In this document: positions 50,256 to 59,815 of the stretch, piece by piece
Numbering within the stretch: the first letter of the stretch is position 1
How the letters are laid out: each line of letters starts with the position of its first letter
Assembly (NCBI RefSeq): GCF_023856365.1
Contig: NC_064540.1
Span: forward strand, 2,849,501-2,913,500
Reading direction: 5' to 3'
From: Brienomyrus brachyistius
Taxonomy: Eukaryota; Chordata; Actinopteri; Osteoglossiformes; Mormyridae
Length of the DNA stretch: 64,000 nucleotides
The notes under the pieces: generated by a model
The model's database searches: none
Told to the model about the DNA's origin: nothing
The model's input: the letters and a program-made list of their open reading frames with translations, nothing else
Program-made: the position numbers and the translations under genes

Positions 50256-51974
50256 CTGGAGAGGGTTGTCCCTATATCAGGAGCATGAGACAGAGAGATA
50301 AAAGTAGTAATTTCATTTGAAAAAAAGTGGAAATAAGAAAACAAAACAACAGGAGGTGGTCCGCAGGGACGAGAGGACTGGTCAGTAGCTACGGCCACTG
50401 TGTCAGGCAGTAGGAGCCCCTAGCACTGCTGGTGGCGCAGTCTCAGGGAAGATACAGATGCCAGGAGGGAGGGTGGGTGTGGCTGGCACACGCAGTCATC
50501 TCCAGCCAATGCGGCGTCGGGGGCGGGGCTTCGGGGCTGTCCGAAACTGAGCACTGTATTTGTGAGAGGATTGATAGGTGGATTGGGGAAATTTTAATGG
50601 AAACAACTTGATTAAAGAAATTCTTAATAGTTCTTAAGCTTAGTGTTGTATTTGCAATCGTGAGTATCAGATAGATCATTTTATTTGTTTTTATTCTTTT
50701 TCAAAAGTACCGATGCTCAGTTTGATCTGAGACATGTTTCAAATTGTGCTTAAGGCCGTTACGGAACCCTTATTAGATAGACTGCTTTGGTTGCGTAACT
50801 TGAGGTGCAGCCACATTGCTTAATTAAAGCTTATCACTTTGGGAGCACCTGCTTCTACCCGCTTATCCAGTACAGGGTTATGGACTGACATCACAGGGAA
50901 CACACACACACAGGCACACTGTGTCTTTGGACTGTAAACGGGAACCTGGCTCCCAGAGAAAGCATGCAGAGCAGAGGGAGAGCCTGCAGGGAAGTGAGAT
51001 TCAAACCCCAGCGCAGAGCTTTGACCTGCAGAATGTCACCTAGGGAGCACGAACACCCAGGGTGCACTAGCTGGTGCTATAAGTCTCAGTCCTTCACTGA
51101 AGCAAAGAAAGAAATAAGATGCGATTTAAAAACTGGGCTCTTATCACTTGCATTTCCATAATAATTGTGTTACACCGACTGAAAGGTGGTTGGAAAGCGT
51201 GTGAGTGTCTGTGTCTGTTCTTCTTCCTGTAATATGACAATGAGAGCGTGGGGGGGGGGGGGGGTGCTTTTGTCATGATTTCAAACTACCATCTCTTCAC
51301 TCTTTTCCTAATTAAATGAACCAGACCACCAAACCACAGACTCTGCCCTTGTCTCCCAATTATTTGCATCGGATGTCCCAGCTTATCCATCATTTTTAAA
51401 AACTTTTTTTCCCCCACAGTTGATTTTCTTTCTTCCTCCCAGTCCGGTAAATTCCCAGAATTGGCCAGTTTCACATACAGTATATGGACCTGTTTACTCT
51501 TCCAAGTGAAGCAAATATTACTGCTTTATCAGAGCCTGAAAATAATGGATGGATGGATGGATAGATAGATATATGGTTTGAAGGAAAAAATATTCCTCCA
51601 CTGGAAAGTTAGAGGTTAATGTCCTTCGTTCTGAATTACTGGCTCACATGGACAGGATCGTTTTACGTCCCATTATCTGTGTCAGTGAATAAACTGACCT
51701 TGTTCTTAACTGACCTTGGCCAAGAGGCGAGAGCAGTGACTATCCTCTGCTGGTGAGAGCCTTGGCGATGTGTGGCTGTAACAAATCACCTTGGGGACCG
51801 GGGATTCATTCTCAGAGCAGACTGAGAACCAAAACGAGAGGCAGAAGCTGTCATGATGAAAAAAAGCAGGGGTCGGAGAGCCAGGAGGGCCAGTCTGGGG
51901 GTGCAGGGGAAGGCAGACGGGAGAATGGGGACAAACAGTGGTACTGAGAAAGGGTTTGGGACACACACTCACTG

Positions 51975-52570
51975 GGCAGGGGGTGGCTCCAGGTGCTCGT
52001 GCTGGCACTTCTGAGGACGTCCACAATGTTGGGGTGCAGCACGATCCGGATGCAACTGGTGGAAATCAGCAATCAATGTACGGTCCAAGATGTCTGTAGC
52101 GGGCTGTAGCCCATCCAGTCCGCCACATATACGACCAACTCGCTGCCTGGAGTCTCTGAGCACACAGGCCGTGTTTGCTGGTGAACCGTCAGTGTCCAAA
52201 GGGGCTGAAGCGTTAGCTGATTGCTGGAAGGATGCAGAGGAATGTAATGGATATGTTTCAGAAGAGAGATATGGAATACCGGGGACATTTGATACTGATC
52301 AGGTAACTGAAGTTGATACAAGACCGGGTTAATTCACCACAGGATTCTAAAAAGACCAGTGGATCTTGAAAACAACTTGTGGAATGGATGACAGAGCTGA
52401 ATGCACAGCCAAAGACTTTGCCCTGGGTGGAGGAAGAGGATGGGGAGGCAACTATAATTTGTGGCTGTTTTACGTCATCAAATGGTGCAAGACAGTTGTA
52501 TGTGTGCAGCTTCCCATCCCTGACCACTCCTTTTGTACCACTGTTCCGACTGCTGACACATCACTGAGCT
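51975..52570 (-). pseudogene. Integrase C-terminus / chromodomain remnant of the gypsy element
   Basis: Minus-strand pieces in shifting frames read like the end of a chromovirus-type pol: a PGQSLWL-like motif, then YQLQLPD...VFHISLLK (52321 onward), then a chromodomain-like VVYVADWMGY, then a DILD...DFHQLHPDR tail. Stops and frame changes separate the parts. It is a broken relic. Confidence 0.7.
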
Positions 52571-52810
52571 CCATTTTCCCAGGGGTAGAGTGGATGCTGA
52601 TACCGTAAAATTCACTGGAACATGAGAATGTGGGATGGGTGACAGAGGAAGGTTATTTGTGATGATGACAGAAATCATGGTACACCCGAGACCTTCATGG
52701 GACCAATATGGGACCATGGATGCAGAGACCCTAGAAGGTACTGCAGCCAATCGGAGAGAAGATCTTGCAGGGTTCTGGATTAGGCACATACAGGCCAGAA
52801 CTATATATAG

Positions 52811-52999
52811 CAGGGATGGCCAATCATATCCGCAAAGGGCCGGTGTGAATGCAGGTTTTTGTGATAACCTTTAGGTCAGCTGTTCAAACCCAGGTGTGAG
52901 GACTCTTTAGCCAATCAATCCTCTAATTGGTAAATTAGGGAGTTACAGCAAAAACCCGCACACACAGCGGCCCTTTCTGGATAAGATTGCCCACTCCTG
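52811..52999. mobile_element. hAT-like MITE nested in the gypsy remnant
   Basis: This is a 189-bp element with imperfect terminal inverted repeats. The left end starts cagggatggccaatcatatc, and the right end is close to its reverse complement (cggccctttctggataag...cctg). The inverted similarity extends to about 55 bp with a few mismatches. Flanking 8-mers atatatag (52803-52810) and atatacag (53000-53007) match at 7 of 8 positions, which fits the 8-bp target duplication of hAT elements. It has no coding capacity and lies inside the gypsy relic, giving nested insertion order. Confidence 0.8.
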
Positions 53000-53404
53000 A
53001 TATACAGTCATGAATGTCTTTCTCCATCGATGCCCATCAGAAGCGGCATATCTCTAACACTGTTTTTAAACACTGTTCGGAGGGAAACTGAAGTCAGTCA
53101 TTACCACATTCAGCTCATGGTCATCAATACATGGACACAGACTTCCATCCTTCTTCTAGACAAAGAAAAATCTGGAGGCAATGAACCCAGACTGTAAAGC
53201 CTCTTTGATGTATCATAGCCTAAGATCCCAGTAAGGTAACAAGTGACTTTTAGCGGGGGAGAACCAGGAAATACAATCCCACGGACAGTGTGGTGGTGTT
53301 TTAGTAGCACTGACCTTACTAAATGCATCTGTCGACTTACTTGGGGGGCTTATGGGTCTCTCAGACGGGTTTACGACTCCCTGAGGTGGAGAGAAGGATT
53401 CCAC

Positions 53405-53773
53405 TTAGAGATTTTGTCTGTTGGCCTCATGATATGGGGGTCTTGGCAACAAAACCAGGACCCCAGGTTTTGTTATGAAGACCTGAATACGTTTGTGGCG
53501 GAATAACCTGATTTGTAAAAGAACAGCTTCGGTGCCCAGGGTGAGGACGCCGTTCCCCATTTGGGTGTGAATATTGAGCAGGGATGTGACTGGTTGTAGG
53601 GTTAGGTTCAGGTGGGTTGCCAGGGTGGCATCAGTGAAGTTCCCTTCAGCACCAGAATCAATCAGGGTTATCCAGGTATAGACACCGGAATCACAACAGA
53701 CGGTTACAGGCACGGTCGGTTGTTGTGAGCAATATCTAATATAACAGAACATCTGACCTAAGTGGTGTGGCAA
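53405..53773 (-). pseudogene. Retropepsin-like fragment of the gypsy element
   Basis: This 122-residue open frame contains the aspartic-protease active-site pattern D-S-G-A, embedded as LIDSGAEGNF near residue 40. A hydrophobic strand pattern follows, as in retrotransposon pol proteases. It sits between the gag remnant (upstream on the minus strand) and a reverse-transcriptase fragment. The frame is open, but the element around it is broken, so it is a relic of the polyprotein. Confidence 0.75.
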
Positions 53774-53893
53774 CTCTGCCCCAGTTAGGGAGGTCGGCGC
53801 TGGGGTATGATGTGCCTGAGCTGTCCGAAGGACGGGCAGAACCGATTCTGCCTGCTGCTGTCGCTCTGCTGAGGTTAGTGGTGTTTTTCTGAG

Positions 53894-54531
53894 CTACATG
53901 GGCTTGATTCCAGAGGCGGATGCCAGAAAGGCATCAGAGGAAGAGATATCGGGGTCCAAGGTTAGTCGACTCGGGTTGGTTATCAAACCCGATCGATATC
54001 TGGATAACATCTTCCAAGACAAGTTCTTCCGGAGTTCCGGACTGAGCCCTCTCGGGTACGCCGTGAAAAGTGCCGTCTCTCTCCCTCCACTGGCGACAGC
54101 AAGGGTACGGTAGTCAATGGCAAATTCAGCTGAGGAACGCGATCGCAGATGAAACTGAAACAGCCGTTTCCCAACATCTCTGCCTTGGCAGGGATGATCG
54201 GATACATTATACAGGTAGTCGACAATGGTAGCAAAGAAGCAAAGGACCGATCTCTTGCTCACTCTTGGGCTCTCCCGGCAAGGAGCGAGATGATATAGTT
54301 GACCTGATCGCTGTCAGTGGACGTCCTGGATATGTCCTCCAGGTACCATTCCAAGCAAGCAAGCATGACATAGAGCTCTGCTGATCCTTGTTGGACTGAG
54401 GAATTCTGTAACAAATCAACTCGGGAACCAGGGATCCTCCCATAGTGGAAACAGAACCAAAATGAGCCGGTGAGGGAGACTGGTTGAAGGGGCGTGGCTG
54501 TGGAATCCTTCTTCACAGTGGCAATCATCAT
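53894..54531 (-). pseudogene. Gag-like fragments of the gypsy element
   Basis: Two overlapping minus-strand frames (54531-54259 and 54262-53894) resemble fish Ty3/gypsy capsid: a segment with VNYIISLLAGRAQEW-like character, then SSAEFAIDYRTLA. The product is split by a frameshift near 54260. No zinc-knuckle motif is visible. Identification rests on family resemblance and on the adjacent protease-like frame. Confidence 0.65.
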
Positions 54532-54799
54532 TATAACTTATTCATTGTGCGTTAATTTGTATTTGTTTCCTATTAATCAGAGTTCAGGTCGCCAGCTTGT
54601 GATGAGACAAGGATTCATTACATAAATGAGCATTCGGCTGATTGAAAAACAAAACATAGCTTAGAGTTTGGTTGAATGCCTGTGATTTTTCAGCGTCCTG
54701 TGGTTACTGACTTCAAATAAATCATAACTTGATGTGATTTTCTAATTAAATTTTAAAAATAAGTAGAAACCAAACACATTGCACCGTTCTTCAGTAAAT

Positions 54800-54925
54800 G
54801 GGTAAATGGGGTGTGTAGTCAAGTGCCTGGATGGTTGCCAGTTCAAATCCCTGAGTTGACGTAGTGATTTCTCCATTGAACCCCCTGAGTAAGACCCCTA
54901 ACCCTCAATTGCCAACCCTTTAGAC
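54800..54925 (+). mobile_element. tRNA-derived SINE shared by both duplication units (unit 2 copy)
   Basis: Homologous in position and sequence to the SINE at 44730 (ccagttcaaatccctgag, then ccccctgagtaagacccct). It lacks the long A tail and part of the 3' end. Confidence 0.65.
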
Positions 54926-55099
54926 CAAGGCTTAATGACCTATATCCAACAGTTTAGGCTGCTCGTACCATCGAGAGACATGCTTAGTGTGGCTCTTCCA
55001 GAAAAGTACCGGTCAAAGACACATTGGAATACAGAATCAACTGAAAAAAACACCCTAACCCCCCCCCCCACCCACCCCAACCCTGCATGTAGCTCCAGG

Positions 55100-55480
55100 G
55101 AGGAAAAATGATGCCTTCGAATCGTTAAATTCGGGCTGTTAATGGGGAGTATATCTTACTTCCCCTGAATGGATCTCTTCCTTCCTGATGCCGAGTCCGT
55201 TATGCTATACTCGGGGGCAGGACTCAGACTGAGAAATTCCCCAATGCCACTGAAGCTGCCTGCAGACCAGACTAGAGGAGAGGGGCACACAACTCTGTCC
55301 CATCTTGTGCTTTGGCTGTCCATCCCTGTCTTCTACTGCTGCTCCCTTCATCCCACCTCTGGCGGCACAGAGGACTGAAAAGCAAGAAGACCAGGACCTG
55401 ATTTCCCAACTGTCTCCCACCTGCCTCCTTTAGGTTTTGTTTTTGCTCAGTGGATGAGTAGATTTTTATCATAATTTTGC

Positions 55481-55511
<31 letters not shown>

Positions 55512-55724
55512 TATCGTGCTGTCTGTAACCTCCATGGACACAGTCGACATTTCCCACATGTTCCCGATGAGACAGGCTAGCTGAAAAATTGGGGCGTCTT
55601 TCTGAGTTCGACCCAGGATCCTCCCAACCCATCACTGCTGCCGAGACCAGAAAAAGTTAGAGGCGACGTCTAATTATCTTGTCCGAAAGAGTGTCTGCGC
55701 GAGACATCAGCCCCAGCAGCCACC
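55100..55724 (+). promoter_or_regulatory. Candidate promoter / 5' leader of ASIC exon copy 2
   Basis: This block aligns with 45290-45911 upstream of copy 1, and the last 30 bases before the ATG are nearly identical. A pyrimidine tract ending in AG at 55449-55450 matches the acceptor-like site of copy 1. A long poly-T run (about 55482-55507) is specific to this copy and may have altered leader or promoter function. No clear core promoter element is visible. Confidence 0.4.
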
Positions 55725-56399
55725 ATGCCTGTCCGTATCATGTGCACCATCTCCTTCTCCTCCGCCGACGAGTCCGCCGCGGGCTCGTACATCGGCAGCC
55801 TCGACGACCACTACAAGAGGGTGGTGAGGGCAGGGGGGCCAGGTGAGGGCAAGGTAGTGTCCTACGAGGAGCGTTGTGATGAATTCGACGTGTACGATGA
55901 GGAAGAGGAGGACGCCGTTGAGCTGGATGATCTCCCCACCTTCTTTGGGAATTGCTCCCTGCACGGCACCAACCACATTTTTGTGGAGGGGAAGAAATTT
56001 GGAATCAGACAGGGGCTGTGGGCGCTTGTCTTCCTGCTGTCGGTATCGCTCTTCATCGTCCAGGTAGTGGACCGTGTCATCTACTTCCTGCAGTATGACC
56101 GCATCACCATGCTGGATGAGAGGGAAGCCAAGCAGCTGGTCTTCCCTGCCATCACTTTCTGCAACTACAACACGTTCCGCCGTTCCCAGATCAGCTACAG
56201 CGACCTGCTGTTCATGGGCCAGCTGCTGGGTTACGAGGACAGCATGGCCCCCGGGATCCCACTTGCCCCAGAGCCCGAACGCAAAGGAGCCCGCTTCAGC
56301 CTGGACGAGTTCTTCAATCGCACCCGGCACCGGATCGAGGACATGCTGCTGGACTGCAGATTCCGTGGTCGAAACTGTGGCACCGAGCAATTTCGAGAG
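55725..56399 (+). CDS. asic1: ASIC1b-type first coding exon, copy 2 (partial gene)
   Basis: This is a second intact exon of the same length (225 codons, no indels) as the one at 45912, with the same Kozak context and a GAG|GTGAGC phase-0 donor. It encodes the N-terminus, TM1 and proximal extracellular domain of an acid-sensing channel. I count 21 substitutions against copy 1. Thirteen lie in residues 71-139 (pre-TM1, TM1 and just outside it) and five in 212-224, while residues 1-35 and 140-191 are identical. HG (80-81), D116, D131, FPAITFCN, NRT and the cysteines are kept, but H126 of copy 1 is R126 here. Lack of frameshifts and stops suggests both copies are functional. It is probably an alternative first exon sharing downstream exons with copy 1. 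A partial gene duplicate lacking its own downstream exons is the alternative. Confidence 0.9.
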
Positions 56400-56589
56400 G
56401 TGAGCAAGTGTGTGAACGCAGATATGTAGATAACTTTAGTTAGGCACAAAGAAAGTTATGAAAGAACAGGGAAAGAAATATTCCCAAAGTAGTTGCCAGA
56501 AAATACCAACCCGAAAAATCAGGAATCAAGTACTACAACTAGAAACTGCAGCAAAACAGACAGGAGAGACAACCGTAATAATGTCCAAT

Positions 56590-56722
56590 ACTCCATCCAT
56601 CCATCCATCCATTTTCCAAACCGCTTATCCTACTGGGTCGCGGGGGGTCCGGAGCCTATCCCGGAAACAATGGGCACGAGGCAGGGAACAACCCAGGCTG
56701 GGGGGCCAGCCCATCGCAGGGC
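56590..56722 (-). mobile_element. 5'-truncated tRNA-derived SINE, minus strand
   Basis: This is the 3' part of the same SINE family as the full copy at 10421-10773, with a GGAT-type tail at its low-coordinate end. It is flanked by a perfect 9-bp target duplication atgtccaat (56581-56589 and 56723-56731). The homologous place in unit 1 (about 46785, atgtccagt) lacks the element, so the insertion postdates the duplication. Confidence 0.9.
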
Positions 56723-58764
56723 ATGTCCAATTCTCATTTCTAATAATTTTTTTTGTTTAATATCTGTGTAGTTGTCGGCAGTGATGTTGCTTCAGAGTTC
56801 CCAGGCTTTGGCCTAAAGTTCAGCACATCCCCATGTCAAAGGTCAGCAAGGAGAAGCTTTCAAGGTGAACTTATCAGATGCATATAAGTCCTGAGATATG
56901 ATTGTGTACAGACACAGGAAGTTAAGAAACACCCTTACAGTATTCATGCCATGCATTCTCATAACATATCCATTAACTTTTAACGTTAACCAGTCCATTC
57001 TCCTTAATCTTATATGTTAATATACATCATAAATGTATAACTGGTATAACCAAAAACCAACAAGCTGAATATTAATATGAATAAGTATTACGAAGGTCTC
57101 GCCGTTAAAATGAAAAAGTTATAATACAGCTAAGAGTTTGCATCGCATGCACACTTGCGATTTTTTGTGGGGATTTAATTGCACCGTTTCTGCCTGCCAA
57201 AGCCGCATTTCCCTGCATTAGCAGACCTCCCTCTTAGGCCCAGCCAGCATGGCATTGACCACACTCGGTTCTTTATACGTCTGTGTACCTCTGTGTCCTT
57301 TGATTAGAGAAACACGCTGTGGTCTGAGGCAGCAGGCCTCGACTCACGCAGTGACTAAAGATGGGAAAACATGAATAAATCTGTCAGGGCATAGATGTAA
57401 GAATATTCAATTTAAAAAGGCAAAATCAAATATCTGTTTAGCTGGAGAAATATTTTCTATTATTTATTTTGTTATATACATAGAGATAATCATTTACGTA
57501 AAACTCTGGTGTAAAATGAGAAAATACGTTCCACCATTTACACATAAAAATATCCTGAATTCAGTTTTTAAGACTACAGTGAAGCTGTTGTATGTCATAA
57601 CATTTTCTCAAAGCTGAAAACTGCCCTTCCTAAGACTCGGTGTGAACAGGGGTCTCTAGCCTTATTTACTTTGAGAGCTATTTCTGCAAAACAAACTAAT
57701 CACGGAAGCTACGTGTTTTGAGTTAAAGATACAAGTTGTTGAACTTGGGTAGGTAAGTGGGGTTAATAAAATTAAATCTCCTGTCACATCCAGTCTGCAG
57801 CATGCCATGCCAGTGCAGTACGCATCTTCAGCTGAAAATTGTAATTAACGTGTATTAGCAAAATTCAAAACGGAAGTAATTTAACATGGTTATTTCTACA
57901 TGGTACTATTTCTAAATAGTATTATGTAAAATACTCTTTAGATCACTGTGAGTCACTAGTAGTTTTTTGGCGAGACATAGGTGACCCCTGATCTGAACCA
58001 TCATGATCTGATCACGATCGTCATTGTGACCCGAGTCTGTGCACCATTTGGATGTTCAGGCCCCTTTACCAAGCCGTGGGACGGGGGGGGCACCATGTCA
58101 TGCAAAAACAACCATTTATGCTTGAATGCATCTGCATTTTGCTCAAAGGGTAGCAGGCCACACACAGACAATTTCAGCACTTTGTCCATTAGTCCGTCCA
58201 CCCGGGTGATTAATGTCTCCCAATGGTGAGTAGGACACAGGAATCGCTACACAGAAATCTCTGAGGATGCGACCGGCAAACTAACTGGGCTTCACTGCTG
58301 CAACTGAATATGCTCTATACCCTCCTGTTCTGATGTCCCGGATAGATCATCAGCATCCTCTTTTAATGCATCTGTGATTTATCTCCAGATTATTTACAAA
58401 TTCGCTTTACCTAAATAAAATATGCCGTCTAACGTGATACATATTCTAGTTCTCGGCTGTGAAGATCAGGCCCGGAGACCCTTTGTGAAGCAGTGTAATT
58501 CTGGCCGATGTGTTTTGAAGCTTCTCTCAGACTGAATCGATCGCAGCAGAGCTGGCTGTCGGGTAGCCAGGGAGGCTCATATTTCTGTCCTTGGGCAGAA
58601 TGTGATCTCCCTGCGCACACAGCAGAGATCCCACTTCCGAAGCGGCTTCCATTATGCGCGGCTCTGCTTTCATTCCCCATCGAGCCTGGCCGTGTCTTAT
58701 GTTTGGTTCTGCAGAGGTCTTGACTCCTGATGTTAACTTCCTTTAAGGGCACCTTGAGCTGTCT

Positions 58765-58767
<3 letters not shown>

Positions 58768-58806
<39 letters not shown>
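58768..58806. repeat. (GT)n microsatellite in unit 2
   Basis: About 38 bp of GT dinucleotides flanked by sequence homologous to both sides of 48877-49167. It represents the state without the inserted core. Confidence 0.95.
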
Positions 58807-58807
<1 letters not shown>

Positions 58808-59370
58808 CGGAGACCCACAGTCGCTCACATTCTGCTGTGACTTTTGCACATCACTCGCTGTACACTTTCACAGAAGACATAAGAACAACATTTATTATCT
58901 GCTGCTGCATTCATCTATAATTCTAGTGATGATTAACCTCTAATAGCACAGGTGTCAATAGCAAGGTGGGTATCACGGTATCCTCACACCTCCAAGGATG
59001 GGGGTGTGAATCTCTTACCTGGCAGTCTATGGAGTTTGCTAAATTACTCAATTTCTGTGTGTGTCCAACCAGAATTTTGACAAAAATTCACCCCCTCTCC
59101 CGCTCTAAGATCACCGTGACACTTGGCATGGAAGACGGGTAAATAACAGCATAACAGCTTCTGTGTACGGTCAAGGTGCCGTAATATTATTATAATATTA
59201 TGTCTATCGATTACACTTGATGCATTTTCTATTTAATGAAACAAACCCTTTGGCAGAGTGTCCTGTGAGCATCCATCCCAAAACACCACACATGTCCAGG
59301 GGGCTCACATTCAGCACTGCTCACCTCCACTCTTTCAGAGGCATCAACCATCATCTCAGTGTCTACATAA

Positions 59371-59455
59371 ATCCCTCCATCCATCCATCCATCCATCCAT
59401 CCCTCCATGTCCTGAAACTGCTTGTCCTCTCCAGGGTCACGGGGTCCGGAACCTA
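59371..59455 (-). mobile_element. Short 5'-truncated SINE, minus strand
   Basis: This 85-bp SINE tail fragment begins with a (CCAT)n/(TCCA)n run and ends ggtccggaacc. An 11-bp target duplication tgtctacataa flanks it (59360-59370 and 59456-59466). It is absent from the corresponding place in unit 1 near 49.9 kb, so it is a second insertion after the duplication. Confidence 0.8.
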
Positions 59456-59589
59456 TGTCTACATAAGTATTACTTCGATATATTTTACATATTCAGGCAG
59501 AGTGTGAACATCAGCAAACACACAGTTAGTGGAGGTTTCACCTGATTTGGTCCCTCAAAGACAAGATTTATTTGACACAATCAGGGGTA

Positions 59590-59815
59590 GCCTTGGGAGG
59601 GTGGGAATGGGGGGAGTTTCTGGGCGGGGGATTGAATTTAATTGGGGCAGGGACATACACAGGGAAGGTGTCATGGGGGCACTGGTCCCAGCTGAAAATG
59701 ATTTACCCCCAGAGTGCCCCTCCTCTGTCACTCACTGATTCAGAACATCATTGATGATAAGGTTGGCCCCTCTTATGTCCCTTTCCTTAAAAAAATCTGA
59801 GAATCAACTCCCTCC
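59590..59815 (+). repeat. Dispersed ~200-bp repeat, unit 2 copy
   Basis: Counterpart of the repeat at 50070-50255: ggtcccagctgaaaatgatt, cactcactgattcagaacat, gatgataaggttggcccc, then taaaaaaatctgagaatc. Confidence 0.55.

Larger units (their letters stand above)
43745..50840 (+). repeat. Tandem segmental duplication, unit 1
   Basis: This is the first of two head-to-tail units. Matching blocks in the same order in unit 2 include 43840-44090 with 51000-51205, 44461-44600 with 54568-54710, the SINE at 44.73 kb with 54.80 kb, the leader 45120-45911 with 54920-55724, the exon, the early intron at 46620 with 56440, 48140-48290 with 58150-58280, the (GT)n flanks at 48780 with 58640, 49163-49300 with 58806-58920, 50380-50570 with 60000-60173, and the distal end near 50790-50835 with 60830-60870. 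Boundaries are good to about 100 bp because homology was judged by eye. The noncoding flanks are clearly more diverged than the exon. Confidence 0.85.
46587..50840 (+). other. Intronic / inter-exon sequence after ASIC copy 1
   Basis: This is sequence after the donor of copy 1 and before unit 2. It is AT-rich, with old SINE fragments, (GT)n tracts and a (TA)n run near 49940-49965. I looked for the next ASIC exon (reading VFTRYGKCY, then the conserved GLEIMLDIQQ region) in the listed open frames and did not find it. The stretch therefore looks like intron if the two first exons are alternatives. Blocks shared with 56.4-60.9 kb are described under the duplication. Confidence 0.6.
51700..54540 (-). 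mobile_element. Decayed chromodomain-type Ty3/gypsy retrotransposon
   Basis: Minus-strand remnants occur in the expected 5'-3' order: gag-like frames (54531-54259, then 54262-53894), a retropepsin-like frame with an IDSGAEGNF active-site motif (53773-53405), a short damaged reverse-transcriptase piece at about 53250-53100 (FFFV-then-basic motif, frame broken), and an integrase C-terminus with chromodomain-like VADWMGY (about 52570-51980). Most of reverse transcriptase, RNase H and the integrase core is missing, and frames are broken by shifts and stops. LTRs could not be delimited. The element lies in unit 2 and has no counterpart in unit 1, so it postdates the duplication or was lost from unit 1. 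It is non-functional. Confidence 0.8.

Noticed and set aside
53898..54113. Plus-strand frame within the gypsy relic
   Set aside because: Shadow of the minus-strand gag remnant.
55707..56390. Long minus-strand frame of 227 codons opposite ASIC exon copy 2
   Set aside because: It is the antisense shadow of a GC-rich conserved coding exon. Its product has no domain, and the plus frame matches a known channel family.
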